Assembly (NCBI RefSeq): GCF_009363075.1
Contig: NZ_CP045293.1
Location: forward strand, 2,356,001-2,420,000
Source of the DNA: Paenibacillus guangzhouensis
GTDB taxonomy: Bacteria > Bacillota > Bacilli > Paenibacillales > Paenibacillaceae
DNA length: 64,000 bases
Reading direction: 5' to 3'
Shown: positions 17,884-27,286 of the stretch, piece by piece
Position numbering within the stretch: position 1 is the stretch's first letter
Layout: the number at the start of each line of letters is the position of its first letter
The notes under the pieces: model-generated
Database searches by the model: none
What the model was told of the DNA's origin: nothing
The model's input: only the letters and a program-made list of their open reading frames with translations
Position numbers and translations under genes: made by a program

Positions 17884-19395
17884 TTAGTGCTGTGCAGCTA
17901 ACCGCATAATTTCTTCTTCGGTTGCTTGTTCCCCGTCAATCGTTCCTGTCAGCTTTCCCTCACACATCACGATAATCCGATCCGACATCCCGATCAATTC
18001 CGGCATCTCCGAAGAGATCATAATGATGCTCTTCCCTTGCTTCGCAAGCTCAACGATGATGGAATAAATCTCATATTTGGCTCCGACATCAATACCGCGC
18101 GTCGGTTCGTCTAATAACAGAATTTCCGGCTCCGTTAACAGCCACCGCGCTAGCAGCACCTTTTGTTGATTGCCGCCCGATAGATTCATGATGAGTTCCT
18201 TCGTGGAAGGCGTCTTCGTACGCAACTTCTCTACCATGGCATCCACGGATCGACGCTTCTTCTTTTCATTCAGCAAGAGGAAGGGGCCACGGTATTTGTC
18301 GATATTCGCAATCGCGGCATTCTCATGGACCGATAAGACAGGGAAGATTCCCGTTACCCTCCGTTCCTCCGTTAACAGGGCCATGCCATGCTTCTTCGCG
18401 ACCTCGGGAGACTTGATCTGCACCTGCTGTCCATTGATATGAATCGATCCAGATTCAATCTCGCGAAGTCCGAACAACGCCTCGACCAACTCTGTACGCT
18501 GCGCGCCGACTAAGCCGCCGACCCCTAGAATCTCCCCGCGCCGCAGGTCAAAGCTGATATCTCTGAAGGAGTTCGCAAGCGGTGAAGTGAGTCCCTTCAC
18601 TTGAAGCAGCACCTCGCCAGGAACATGCTCCCGTTCTGGATAGCGATTCGTAAGATCTCGTCCAACCATGCGCGAAATGATCAAGTCGGTCGTTAACTCC
18701 GCAGCTGGCCAAGTACCGATTTTATTCCCATCCCGCATGATCGTCACTTCATCCGAAATTCTTAGAATTTCTTCCATCTTGTGTGAGATATAAATGATGG
18801 CAACCCCTTGTTCGCGAAGTCCCCGGATGATTCGGAACAGTTGCTCCACTTCCACATCGGTTAGGGATGACGTCGGCTCATCCATCACGATGAGTCGAGA
18901 TTGGAAAGAGACCGCTTTCGCGATTTCCAAGGATTGTATCTTCGACACCGATAACGTATGCACCATCGTCTCCGGCGACAGATCGATATCCAAACCGCGG
19001 AACAGCTCTCGCGTATCTTGGGCCATTTTCCGATGATCAATGAATTGTATCGGTCCGATACCTCTTGTCGGAAATCTGCCTAACCATACATTCTCCATCA
19101 CATTCCGATATGGAACCGGATGTAATTCTTGATGAATCATAGAGATCCCAAGCCCGAGTGCAACCTTGGAATTGGGGATGACGACAGGCTCGCCATCCAG
19201 CTTGATATCCCCGCCATCCGGTGAATAGATCCCGAATAAGCATTTCATTAACGTTGATTTCCCTGCGCCATTCTCTCCCATTAAGGCATGGACCGTGCCC
19301 GGCCGCACTTGAAGCGTGACCCGATTGAGTGCCTTGACGCCAGGAAACTCTTTGACAATGTTGTTCATTTCGAGCACATATTCCTGCTGCTGCAT
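17884..19395 (-). CDS. mglA: Galactose-type sugar ABC transporter ATPase (two fused ABC domains)
   Basis: The protein has 503 residues with two ABC domains, the normal MglA/RbsA form. The first has Walker A GENGAGKSTLMK (about residues 39-50) and Walker B LIVMDEPTSSL. The second has a degenerate P-loop GVGGLVGAQRTEL, as usual for the family, but a clear signature LSGGNQQKVLLARWL and Walker B ILLLDEPTRGIDVGAK. It energises import by MglC. It lies between mglB and mglC on the same strand. Confidence 0.94.
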   Translation of the reverse strand: MQQQEYVLEMNNIVKEFPGVKALNRVTLQVRPGTVHALMGENGAGKSTLMKCLFGIYSPDGGDIKLDGEPVVIPNSKVALGLGISMIHQELHPVPYRNVMENVWLGRFPTRGIGPIQFIDHRKMAQDTRELFRGLDIDLSPETMVHTLSVSKIQSLEIAKAVSFQSRLIVMDEPTSSLTDVEVEQLFRIIRGLREQGVAIIYISHKMEEILRISDEVTIMRDGNKIGTWPAAELTTDLIISRMVGRDLTNRYPEREHVPGEVLLQVKGLTSPLANSFRDISFDLRRGEILGVGGLVGAQRTELVEALFGLREIESGSIHINGQQVQIKSPEVAKKHGMALLTEERRVTGIFPVLSVHENAAIANIDKYRGPFLLLNEKKKRRSVDAMVEKLRTKTPSTKELIMNLSGGNQQKVLLARWLLTEPEILLLDEPTRGIDVGAKYEIYSIIVELAKQGKSIIMISSEMPELIGMSDRIIVMCEGKLTGTIDGEQATEEEIMRLAAQH

Positions 19396-19498
19396 CTTAG
19401 GTCGCCTCCTAAATCCGAAATGAAGAGGAGAAGCGTCGATAGTTCGAACGCATTCATCCTCCTCAGCATGTACTTACACATTAAGATGAGAATCCAAT

Positions 19499-20527
19499 TT
19501 ATTTCGCGTCCGCCATGTTGTCTTTCGTAATTTTCTTGTAGGAAATCCAAATATATTGGTTGTCAGAGATATCGAACCCGACGTTCTCTTTCGATGGCGT
19601 CTCGCCTTTCGCTAGGACACTCGCAAGTGTAATCGATGCTTTCCCTTGGTTCTTCGCATCATTCAAGACGGTTCCGAGCAGTGTGCCTTGTTCGAGTGCT
19701 TGCAGAGCCGGAGCTGTTGCATCCACGCCGACAACCGGCATGAATTTATTGTCTTTGAAGTAGCCATTCGCCTTAAGCGCTTCAATCGCGCCTAATGCCA
19801 TATCATCGTTGTTCGCGAGCACCGCTTCAATTTTGTCGCCTTGAGATGCGAGGAACGCTGCCATTTTCTCCTGGCCTTTCACACGATCCCACATCGCTGT
19901 ATCTTCAGCGAGCTTCTCGACTTTGATCCCGGCATCTTCAATCGCCTGCACGGAGAATTTCGTCCGCAGCTCCGCGTCTTGGTGGCCCGGCTCGCCTTTG
20001 AGCATGACATATTGCAGGACGCCGTCTTTGTTCTTATCCGCTTCTGGATGGGATTTCCAATAATCCACAATCAACTGACCTGACATCGTACCGGATTCTT
20101 CAGCTTTCGCGCCAACGTAGTAGACTTTCTCCCATTTCTTCATGTCTTCAGGCAGTGGTTCGCGATTCAAGAAGACAACAGGAATATCTTTAGGCTTCGC
20201 CTTATCGATAATGACGCCAGCAGCCGTGCGGTCTACCGGGTTAATAATCAGCGCCTTCGTGCTTTTCGTGATGAAGAGATCCACTTTATCGTTCTGTGTC
20301 GGCTGCGAGTTCTGGCTGTCTACAATTTCAACCTGGGCAATCCCTTTCGCACTCGCTTCGATCGCGTTACGGACCCCTGTCATGAACGTATCATCGAATT
20401 TGTAAATGGCGACCCCGACTTTGGGTTCGCTTCCACTGGATCCACCATCTTTGCTGCCTGTCGAACACCCGCTCATCACCGTCACGAGTAGCGCACTCGC
20501 TAATAACATCGACGTTAACTTCTTCAT
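19499..20527 (-). CDS. mglB: Galactose/methyl-galactoside-binding lipoprotein
   Basis: From ATG 20525-20527, which follows GGAGG by nine bases, the protein has 342 residues; the longer frame adds ten residues without a ribosome site. It has a lipoprotein signal with lipobox MSGC. It follows MglB closely in plan: YKFDDTFMTGVRNAIE near the start, ALIINPVDRTAAG, VVFLNREP, LKGEPGHQDAELRTK and VLANNDDMALGAIEALK, the last carrying sugar-contact residues. It would deliver galactose or glucose to MglA/MglC. A two-component system and a second binding protein are encoded upstream. Confidence 0.92.
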   Translation of the reverse strand: MKKLTSMLLASALLVTVMSGCSTGSKDGGSSGSEPKVGVAIYKFDDTFMTGVRNAIEASAKGIAQVEIVDSQNSQPTQNDKVDLFITKSTKALIINPVDRTAAGVIIDKAKPKDIPVVFLNREPLPEDMKKWEKVYYVGAKAEESGTMSGQLIVDYWKSHPEADKNKDGVLQYVMLKGEPGHQDAELRTKFSVQAIEDAGIKVEKLAEDTAMWDRVKGQEKMAAFLASQGDKIEAVLANNDDMALGAIEALKANGYFKDNKFMPVVGVDATAPALQALEQGTLLGTVLNDAKNQGKASITLASVLAKGETPSKENVGFDISDNQYIWISYKKITKDNMADAK

Positions 20528-20558
20528 CTCTGTAGACCTCCTCATATTCAAATCCATT

Positions 20559-20635
20559 TGACTACGCTTACATTATCTCGAATCAGGCCAGCAGAATGAA
20601 TCCAAAATCCTCATCATTTCTATCAAAATCCTCAT
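20559..20635 (-). promoter_or_regulatory. mgl promoter with activator direct repeats and a cre-like site
   Basis: On the minus strand TTCATT (20595-20600) and GATAAT (20572-20577) are spaced by 17 bases. Immediately upstream of the -35 lie two perfect 12-base direct repeats ATGAGGATTTTG (20624-20635 and 20603-20614), 21 bases apart, the geometry expected for an AraC-type activator such as the YesN-like regulator encoded upstream. Just past the -10 is TGTAAGCGTAGTCA (20559-20572), 12 of 14 with the cre consensus, suited to CcpA repression. Confidence 0.65.
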
Positions 20636-20642
20636 GAGTTCC

Positions 20643-21614
20643 TCATCGGACAAATGGAAATAACAACTTCTGATTCTCGGGCCACAGCATATTCTCCAAA
20701 TCAATAACTTTAATCCCCGTGTCGATCCGATCGGCGATTTTACGGCCCTCCATCAGCTCCATAGCATATTGAACCGCCAGATATCCGTTGTTGAAAGGGT
20801 TCTGGATGACGAGCGCCTGCACCGTGCCGTCCTGCAGCATCTCCATCGTCTCTTGAGGACTGTCGAAGGCGATGACTTGGATCAGACCGCCTTGCCCCGC
20901 CTCTTTTACGACGCGACCCACACCAATCGATGCTTCCGCATTTAACGCAATGATGCCTCTCAGATCGGGATAAGCCTTGAGCCAATCTCGCGTGATCGCA
21001 GAGGCCATCTCCTTACTCGACTGACAGTAGGCGATATTCACGATCTGCACGTCAGGATAACGTGCAATATAATCTAGCAGCCCTTCCTCCCGTTGATTGG
21101 CATTGCGCGCTTCTTGGACGAAGTTCATCACGGCAATTTTTCCGCTTCCGCCGATTAGTTGAACCATTCGTTCCGCTGCACGCTGACCTGCCTCGTAATT
21201 GTTCGTCCCGATATAGCTCTTCACGCGTGCGGATCCGACCTCCGAGTCGATGGAGATGATCGGGATATTATTGTACGCCGCGCGATCCGTCACTTGTGCC
21301 AGCTTCATATAATCACTCGCTGCGAGAAGCAGTGCATCGGGATGCTTCTGGATCGAATCGTTCACAAGGTTAATCTGACCTTGGATATCCCCTTCGTTCG
21401 CAGGAGCGAGAAACCGAAGATTCACGTTGAACTCCTTCGCCGCCACTTCTGCGCCCATCCGCAGCGTGCTCCAATAATCGCCATGATCCATCTTCACGAT
21501 GAGATCGATATGGCGCTCCTGATCATCGGTTAACAATCCACCATCTACAGAACAAGAGGACTGCAGCAGACAGCTCAACCATAGGAAGACGAATAAGCTC
21601 TTCTTATACATCAT
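20643..21614 (-). CDS. Sugar-binding lipoprotein next to a sensor kinase (probable co-sensor)
   Basis: This 323-residue periplasmic-binding-protein (RbsB/LacI-like fold) lipoprotein has lipobox SSCS near residue 21. Landmarks are VDGGLLTDD after the Cys, ALLLAASDYMKLAQ, IISIDSEVGSARVKSYIGTNNYEAG and VIAFDSPQETMEML. Its start overlaps the sensor-kinase stop by 4 bases and it lies before mglB, which already supplies the transporter's binding protein. I therefore infer that it presents sugar to the adjacent kinase rather than to the permease, in the manner of ChvE with VirA. A role in transport cannot be excluded. Confidence 0.85.
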   Translation of the reverse strand: MMYKKSLFVFLWLSCLLQSSCSVDGGLLTDDQERHIDLIVKMDHGDYWSTLRMGAEVAAKEFNVNLRFLAPANEGDIQGQINLVNDSIQKHPDALLLAASDYMKLAQVTDRAAYNNIPIISIDSEVGSARVKSYIGTNNYEAGQRAAERMVQLIGGSGKIAVMNFVQEARNANQREEGLLDYIARYPDVQIVNIAYCQSSKEMASAITRDWLKAYPDLRGIIALNAEASIGVGRVVKEAGQGGLIQVIAFDSPQETMEMLQDGTVQALVIQNPFNNGYLAVQYAMELMEGRKIADRIDTGIKVIDLENMLWPENQKLLFPFVR

Positions 21615-23350
21615 GCCTCACCTTCTTTCTCCACTGGTTCCAATGGCAGGTAGATTCGCACCGTCGTTCCTTCCTCGAGTTCGCTCTCGAAGTGCATCCC
21701 GTAATCCGTTCCATAGTGGAGTTGGATCCGTTGATTGACATTCCGCACACCAACACCTGATCCTTGTTCACTTACAAGTTCGTTCGTCAATAACTGATCC
21801 AGGACTCGCGGCGACATGCCGAGCCCGTTATCGGCAATTTCGAATAGAAGCTTGCCAGACTCGATTCTCGCAACAATCCGGATCATCCCCATATCAGCCA
21901 TCTGCTCGATACCGTGCACAATCGCATTCTCGACGATCGGTTGAAGAATTAGCTTCATCGTTAGACATTGCAGGGCACGTTCATCGGCCTCGATCGAATA
22001 TTGGAATTTATTTTTATAACGTATCGTCTGTATGATCAGATAATGCCGGATATGCTCCAGCTCTTCATGAACCGGAATGAAATTCTTACCTTTGCTTAGA
22101 CTAATGCGAAAAAATCGTGATAACGACGTGATGGCGGTCACAGCCTCGTTACTTCTTCCCTTCTCCACCAGCCGAATAACCGAATTAAGCGTATTATAGA
22201 GAAAATGCGGATTGATCTGCGCTTGCAGAACATCAAGTTCACTCTTGCGCTTCGCTTCTTGTTCCACGATGATCTGCTCCATGAGATGACGAATCTGCTG
22301 CAGCATCACATGATATCGCCTGGACAACTGCTCGACTTCATAAATGCCAGAGACGGGAATTGGTGTATTCAGATGGCCTTCACCGATCAACTTCACAGAT
22401 TTGGCTAATCGCTGGATTGGTGATGCGATACGTGCAGAGACGAAAATCGCTAAGAGCAGCACGAACATGATGACGACGACCAGGAACCAGAGCAAGAACG
22501 TGTTCAGTTCCGATTTGGTTGTGAGCAGTTCATCTTTGTAAGCAACCCCGATGACCTTCCAGCCAATGGGATTGACGGTCTTGATCGTAATCATCCGCTG
22601 TTCCCCATTCAATTCATCTTGGTAGCTGCCATAGGAGTACGTGAGAACACGTTCCAAATCTTCATATTTTAATCCGGCGTGAATCAGCTGCTGCTGCGGG
22701 TGGTACACGATATTGCCATATGAATCGATAATATAGACGTAGCCCCTCTTCCCGAATACGACTTGCCGGCTGAGCTCATCGATCGTCTTGAAGTTCATAT
22801 CGACGACCAATACCCCAGTATGCGAGAGCCTACCCTGCTGATAGCTCGTCTGCTTGCTGAGCGATACCGCCCATTTGTATTGCGTCTTGAACAAATTCTG
22901 AATGTGCGGAGAAGAGACATTGAGTTGATCTGGTGATTCGAGCGCGGCATTGAACCAGCTCTGACGTTGTAACAACGTATACGGACGCATCTCGAGCTTC
23001 GGAATATTCACCACCAATTCGCCAGCCTTCGTAAACATGGCAATGGAGATCAAATCCTCCCGCGTCTTCATGATCGAATTTAACTGTTCCTCTAGAATCG
23101 AACTCGTGTAAGACGGATTCCGGTTAATCGTCTCTTCTACCACGTCGAAAATACTGGTCATATTCTTGATGTACATCTCCAGATTGTATTTAACCTGTTC
23201 GACGACCTGCCCCATGTTCAGATCGGCATTGTCTTCTGCCGTATTCGAGAATTTGTTATATAACATGAAGCTTACAATTAAGACGGTGACCACGGTGATT
23301 AAGATAAAAGATGATGTAATGATAAATTGAATTCGTTTGAAATTTTTCAT
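21611..23350 (-). CDS. Sensor histidine kinase, YesM family
   Basis: The kinase has 579 residues: a transmembrane helix at about 9-31, an extracellular double-Cache sensor (about 35-280), a second helix near 284-305, HAMP, a phosphoacceptor region with the canonical QINPHFLYNTLN and an HATPase with PIVENAIVHGI, ADNGLGM and GSGVGVRNVNQRI. It overlaps its regulator gene upstream by 4 bases and the binding-protein gene downstream by 4 bases, so the three proteins are probably made together. It should sense sugar and control mglBAC. Confidence 0.94.
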   Translation of the reverse strand: MKNFKRIQFIITSSFILITVVTVLIVSFMLYNKFSNTAEDNADLNMGQVVEQVKYNLEMYIKNMTSIFDVVEETINRNPSYTSSILEEQLNSIMKTREDLISIAMFTKAGELVVNIPKLEMRPYTLLQRQSWFNAALESPDQLNVSSPHIQNLFKTQYKWAVSLSKQTSYQQGRLSHTGVLVVDMNFKTIDELSRQVVFGKRGYVYIIDSYGNIVYHPQQQLIHAGLKYEDLERVLTYSYGSYQDELNGEQRMITIKTVNPIGWKVIGVAYKDELLTTKSELNTFLLWFLVVVIMFVLLLAIFVSARIASPIQRLAKSVKLIGEGHLNTPIPVSGIYEVEQLSRRYHVMLQQIRHLMEQIIVEQEAKRKSELDVLQAQINPHFLYNTLNSVIRLVEKGRSNEAVTAITSLSRFFRISLSKGKNFIPVHEELEHIRHYLIIQTIRYKNKFQYSIEADERALQCLTMKLILQPIVENAIVHGIEQMADMGMIRIVARIESGKLLFEIADNGLGMSPRVLDQLLTNELVSEQGSGVGVRNVNQRIQLHYGTDYGMHFESELEEGTTVRIYLPLEPVEKEGEA

Positions 23351-24951
23351 GTTCGGGCACCGTTGCGGTAATCTTTCGGCGAGAGGCCGAATTTCTTACG
23401 GAAGCAGAAGCTGAAATAGTTCGCATCGCTATATCCGACTTGCTCCGCAATTTCAAACGCTTTCATATCTGTCGTCCGCAACATTTCCTTCGCGGCTTCC
23501 ATCCGAAGATCCAATAGATGGTTGACAAAGGTCGTTTTGGCTTCTTTCTTGAAAATGTTGCTGAAATACCCTGCGCTAATATGTAAATGCTGACAGATTC
23601 GTTGTATCGACATGTCACTCTCGGCAAAGTGAGCCTTCATATAGGCTTTTGCTTCTTCCACTAGTTTCTTATAGCTGGTCTGTCGGCCTACCGCAATCTG
23701 CTCCATTAATCGCAGGCAGACGGCAGTCATCCATTGCCTAGCTTCGTGCACGCTAGGGCATGAAGTGATTTCGGCGATCGGCAATTGATTGCTGCCGAAT
23801 AAAGACTCCAGTGGAACTTCCATATCCTTTGCCACCCGAATGATCGCCATTAAGATTTCCGTGCAATAGATCTGAAAGTCCTGAATCGAGTAGGCGGACT
23901 CCTCCACGAAATGATGAAAAAGGAGCTGAATCATTTCCTGCGCTTCCTCTGCCATCCCAACTTTGATGCACCGAATGAGCGCCTGCTCCTTCATCTCATC
24001 CAGAATTAATGGATTGTGCCGTCTTGTCTCCACATCCTGTATCCAGATCACCCGATCATTACCGAGCAGTAATCGATAATTCAGCGCTTGGATAGCGTCA
24101 GGATAAGATGCGTGCAGCTCCGTCACGGTGTACTGGATCGATCCTACACCGATGGTGACCGTGAATTTCAAAAATTTATGTACGTTCAATCGAATCTCTT
24201 CCATCACTTCCATCGTAGTCTGGCTTAGGCCATGTTCGTCCGCGTCCTGCAGCATCGAGAGAACCACGACATGATTGTGATGGATGAACACATAACCGAG
24301 GTTATGATGCTGAACGATCTCCTCAGCAATATTGAGCATAGCGAACTGCAGTAGAAAGGCATCACCTTGCGTGAAGCGATTGTGATCCATTTGAATGACC
24401 GAGACCAGATACGGGCCGCATATCAGCTCCATATCATACTGGATACCCTTCTCATGAATCTCAGCTTCCATATAAGAACGCGTGATCAAGGACGAGAGGA
24501 ATACACTCCGCAATACGGGCAAGCTTTTCTGGTACTTTTCTTGCAATGCATTTAGATTCTGTCTTTCGCATAATTCTTTGTCCATCTGTTCCTTGACCTT
24601 GAGCAACGCCTCGATCAAATCCGAAGCGGAGAACGGCTTCAACACATATTCATCAATCTGTAGCTTGATTGCCTTCTGAGCGTATTCAAATTCGTCATAT
24701 CCCGTGAGGATGATGATCTTCATGGATGGATATGCCTTCCGAACCCATTCCGCCAATTGGAGGCCATTCATGAACGGCATATGAATATCCGTCACGACAA
24801 TATCGGGCATCACCTTCTCAATCAGCTCCATCGCTTCTTTCCCATTCTCCGCTCGTTCTACCACGTGGAAGCCGTGCGATTCCCAGTCGATCTCTTGCAT
24901 TAGTCCTTCTCGAACATCCTCTTCATCATCTACGAGTATCAGATTGTACAT
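23347..24951 (-). CDS. Response regulator with AraC-type DNA-binding domain, YesN family
   Basis: I took ATG 24949-24951 (MYNLILVDDEE) as start because it follows GAGGAG by eight bases and begins the receiver domain exactly; the open frame extends 26 codons upstream without support. The 534-residue protein has receiver Asp55 in VTDIHMPF, Lys in YVLKPFS, a variable middle, and a C-terminal AraC domain (ICQHLHISAGYFSNIFKKE and EQVGYSDANYFSFCFRKKFG). It heads the regulator-kinase-binding protein unit, and the direct repeats before mglB are its likely binding sites. Confidence 0.94.
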   Translation of the reverse strand: MYNLILVDDEEDVREGLMQEIDWESHGFHVVERAENGKEAMELIEKVMPDIVVTDIHMPFMNGLQLAEWVRKAYPSMKIIILTGYDEFEYAQKAIKLQIDEYVLKPFSASDLIEALLKVKEQMDKELCERQNLNALQEKYQKSLPVLRSVFLSSLITRSYMEAEIHEKGIQYDMELICGPYLVSVIQMDHNRFTQGDAFLLQFAMLNIAEEIVQHHNLGYVFIHHNHVVVLSMLQDADEHGLSQTTMEVMEEIRLNVHKFLKFTVTIGVGSIQYTVTELHASYPDAIQALNYRLLLGNDRVIWIQDVETRRHNPLILDEMKEQALIRCIKVGMAEEAQEMIQLLFHHFVEESAYSIQDFQIYCTEILMAIIRVAKDMEVPLESLFGSNQLPIAEITSCPSVHEARQWMTAVCLRLMEQIAVGRQTSYKKLVEEAKAYMKAHFAESDMSIQRICQHLHISAGYFSNIFKKEAKTTFVNHLLDLRMEAAKEMLRTTDMKAFEIAEQVGYSDANYFSFCFRKKFGLSPKDYRNGART

Positions 24952-25120
24952 AGGCAGGGCTCCTCTTCCAGAATTAGAAAAAGGCATGAACTTAAAGAGA
25001 AGCCTCCATAAGATCATGCCTTGTAACATTACATTATTAAAATAGGAGAAAATCAGCCAATCGGCAATACTTTCGACAAAACTTCTAGAATTATTTTCAT
25101 AAGATGAAGTTAATGCTGGC

Positions 25121-25606
25121 TTAGAATGAAGCCAAGTGAGCAGCTAGCCGGTCTAATGTCTGGTTCCCGCCTTCAATTGCGCCGTACGTCTTGACAACAT
25201 AATTCCGTTCTTCCGCGGACTTGAAGAGCATCTGCATCGTGATCGCCGTGGTGTCACCTACTTCTTCAAAAGTCACCGTTGTCTGAAATTGTCCCAGACT
25301 ATCCTCCTCGCCATCACTCGATGCATACACAAGGCGTTCCGGTCTCACAATCTCACGGAACACAATTTGATTTGGAAAGTCAACGCCACCCGGTCCGTGC
25401 ATCACGAACCTCCACACGCCTCCAGTCCGTAATTCGTACTCCTGTACCGTAATATGAAATCCAGTCGGCCCCCACCAATGCACGAGATGCTCTGGCTTCG
25501 TCCATACTTCCCAGACCAGATCGCGCGGCGCGTTGAACGACCGGTTCAACACGATTTGACGATCCTCAATATTATCTACGTTCTGATCCACACCGATCTC
25601 ACGCAT
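25121..25606 (-). CDS. SRPBCC/AHSA1-family protein
   Basis: This 161-residue protein of the START/Bet v1-like AHSA1 family has the typical opening IVLNRSFNAPRDLVWEVWTKPEHLVHWWGP and the later segments LRTGGVWRFVMHGPGG and FEEVGDTTAITMQMLF. These are small cytoplasmic ligand-binding-fold proteins of mostly unknown function. It follows an ArsR-type regulator gene by 15 bases, a very common pair in Firmicutes and actinobacteria. The ligand is not predictable. Confidence 0.92.
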   Translation of the reverse strand: MREIGVDQNVDNIEDRQIVLNRSFNAPRDLVWEVWTKPEHLVHWWGPTGFHITVQEYELRTGGVWRFVMHGPGGVDFPNQIVFREIVRPERLVYASSDGEEDSLGQFQTTVTFEEVGDTTAITMQMLFKSAEERNYVVKTYGAIEGGNQTLDRLAAHLASF

Positions 25607-25621
25607 TTGAACATACCTCCA

Positions 25622-25969
25622 TTATGTAGATGATGTTTCATCGGATTGAGGCTTCTTGTTGTGCTGCAGCACTTGCAAATATGCATCTAACCGGTCAAAT
25701 CGATCCTCCCACAATTGTCGATAAGATGCCAGCCATTCGTCGATTTCCTGAAATGGTTCTTGACGCAGCTTGTATATTCTACGATTGGCATCTGCAATCA
25801 CCTCTACGATCCCGGCATCCAGAAGTACGCGTAGATGCTTCGAGGCTTGTGGCTGTCGAATCGCTAGGCGTTCGCTGATCTCTCCTACGGTCAGAGAACC
25901 AGATTGCAGCAGTTCGACGATTTGAAATCGGCTCGGTTCAGCTAGAGCACTGAATATGCTTGCTTTCAT
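25622..25969 (-). CDS. ArsR-family transcriptional regulator
   Basis: The protein has 115 residues forming one winged helix-turn-helix: ALAEPSRFQIVELLQSGSLTVGEISERLAIRQPQASKHLRVLLDAGIVEV, about residues 8-57. It has no CxC metal motif of the arsenic sensors. It belongs to the metal-independent ArsR group normally paired with AHSA1 proteins, and such an AHSA1 gene follows directly. It probably represses this two-gene unit. Confidence 0.93.
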   Translation of the reverse strand: MKASIFSALAEPSRFQIVELLQSGSLTVGEISERLAIRQPQASKHLRVLLDAGIVEVIADANRRIYKLRQEPFQEIDEWLASYRQLWEDRFDRLDAYLQVLQHNKKPQSDETSST

Positions 25970-26078
25970 GGATGAACCCGCTTCCTTCCTAAATACACTT
26001 TCTTGCTATAATGAATATAACATTTTCCGAATATTCCTGTAAAGGAATATAATTGAAATAAGACGATTCTTGTACCTC

Positions 26079-27125
26079 TTAGAGCGCATTCATGACTTTA
26101 ACAATATACTTAGCATCTTCCCCCACGCCGCCGATAAGCGCTGAACCTCTCTCATGCTGCCACGGCAGTCCCACGTAAAATAACCCGGTTACTGGCGAGA
26201 CGCCACGTCGATGTCTGGGCATTCCCTCATCATTCAACGCACCTGGAAGATGCATATAGCTATAGTCGGATCGGAACCCTGTCGCCCAGATGATATTACG
26301 TACAATGACTTGACTACCATCTATGAAGGTGACGGCATCCTGATGGAACCCCGTCGTTCTCGGCTGCAAGTGAATTCGACCTTCCCGTATGCCCCGCTTC
26401 AGTTCCATGCCGAAGATCGGATCGCCTTGTCTGCGAATGAAGGCTCCGATCTTGCTGTCACGCGCAGAATGCAAGAGCCCTAGTCGATCGAACCACCAGA
26501 AGATGCTCTGACCAAGAAATTGCAGCGGAAAAAACTTCAACGCATGATTCGCCGATAAATATACTTGCCTATCTTTGGACAATTCGACTGCAATTTGCGC
26601 TCCAGAGTTCCCAGCTCCGACGACTAGAACGGGTCCTTCCTGCAAGATCGATGGATTCGTGTAAGCCGCTGTGTGCGTCTGGAATATTGATTGCGGCACC
26701 TGACAAGCGATCTCGGGAAGGAACGGCTTCTGGAACGGTCCCGTCGCTATGATCACTTGTTTCGCGATGTATTCTACCGCAGCCGTGCGGATATGGAACG
26801 ATTCCCCCATCTTTGATATTCCAAGAATCTCTGTATTGAGCTGTACTGGCAAGCTCATGGATTCCGCATACCGTTCCATATAATCTGCAATTTCATTCTT
26901 CGTCGCGAATCCATTCGGATCGCCCTCCAGCCTTCGTCCAGGCAAGGCGCTGAACCATCTCGGCGTGAACAGAACCAAGGAATCATACCGATGTCGCCAG
27001 ACATTGCCGATTCGGCGCTCCTTACTGATGATAAGAAAGGATTTCGCAGTATGTTTCAAATAATATCCTGCCGCTAACCCCGCTTGACCCCCACCGATGA
27101 CCAGAATATCAATTTCTTCCATCAT
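26079..27125 (-). CDS. Flavin-dependent monooxygenase/NAD(P)-binding protein (CzcO-like)
   Basis: The protein has 348 residues from ATG 27123-27125, which follows AAAGGAG; the open frame continues 16 codons upstream without a ribosome site. FAD-binding GGGQAGLAAGYYLK lies near the N terminus and a second Rossmann motif VVGAGNSGAQIAVEL (NADPH) near residues 165-180. WATGF at the end of the second domain is typical of flavin monooxygenases and their CzcO-like relatives. It stands alone between the SRPBCC unit and kimA. The substrate is unknown. Confidence 0.88.
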   Translation of the reverse strand: MMEEIDILVIGGGQAGLAAGYYLKHTAKSFLIISKERRIGNVWRHRYDSLVLFTPRWFSALPGRRLEGDPNGFATKNEIADYMERYAESMSLPVQLNTEILGISKMGESFHIRTAAVEYIAKQVIIATGPFQKPFLPEIACQVPQSIFQTHTAAYTNPSILQEGPVLVVGAGNSGAQIAVELSKDRQVYLSANHALKFFPLQFLGQSIFWWFDRLGLLHSARDSKIGAFIRRQGDPIFGMELKRGIREGRIHLQPRTTGFHQDAVTFIDGSQVIVRNIIWATGFRSDYSYMHLPGALNDEGMPRHRRGVSPVTGLFYVGLPWQHERGSALIGGVGEDAKYIVKVMNAL

Positions 27126-27286
27126 CTTGTTATCTCCTTTGAATAGCGCTCTTTTACATGCGTATATGAGCATATTATCATATATAGAATACTACAGTGT
27201 CAATAGGTAGGTCCATTGCCATCTGAGTGCTACTAACTACACAAAAAAGCCGCCTTGATGTCAAGGCAGCTCTCAGAACGATTCAA

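Noticed and set aside
19396-19498. Imperfect inverted repeat between mglA and mglB
   Set aside because: The arms around GAGGAG/CTCCTC are interrupted and include the mglA ribosome site; pairing is too weak to call a terminator.
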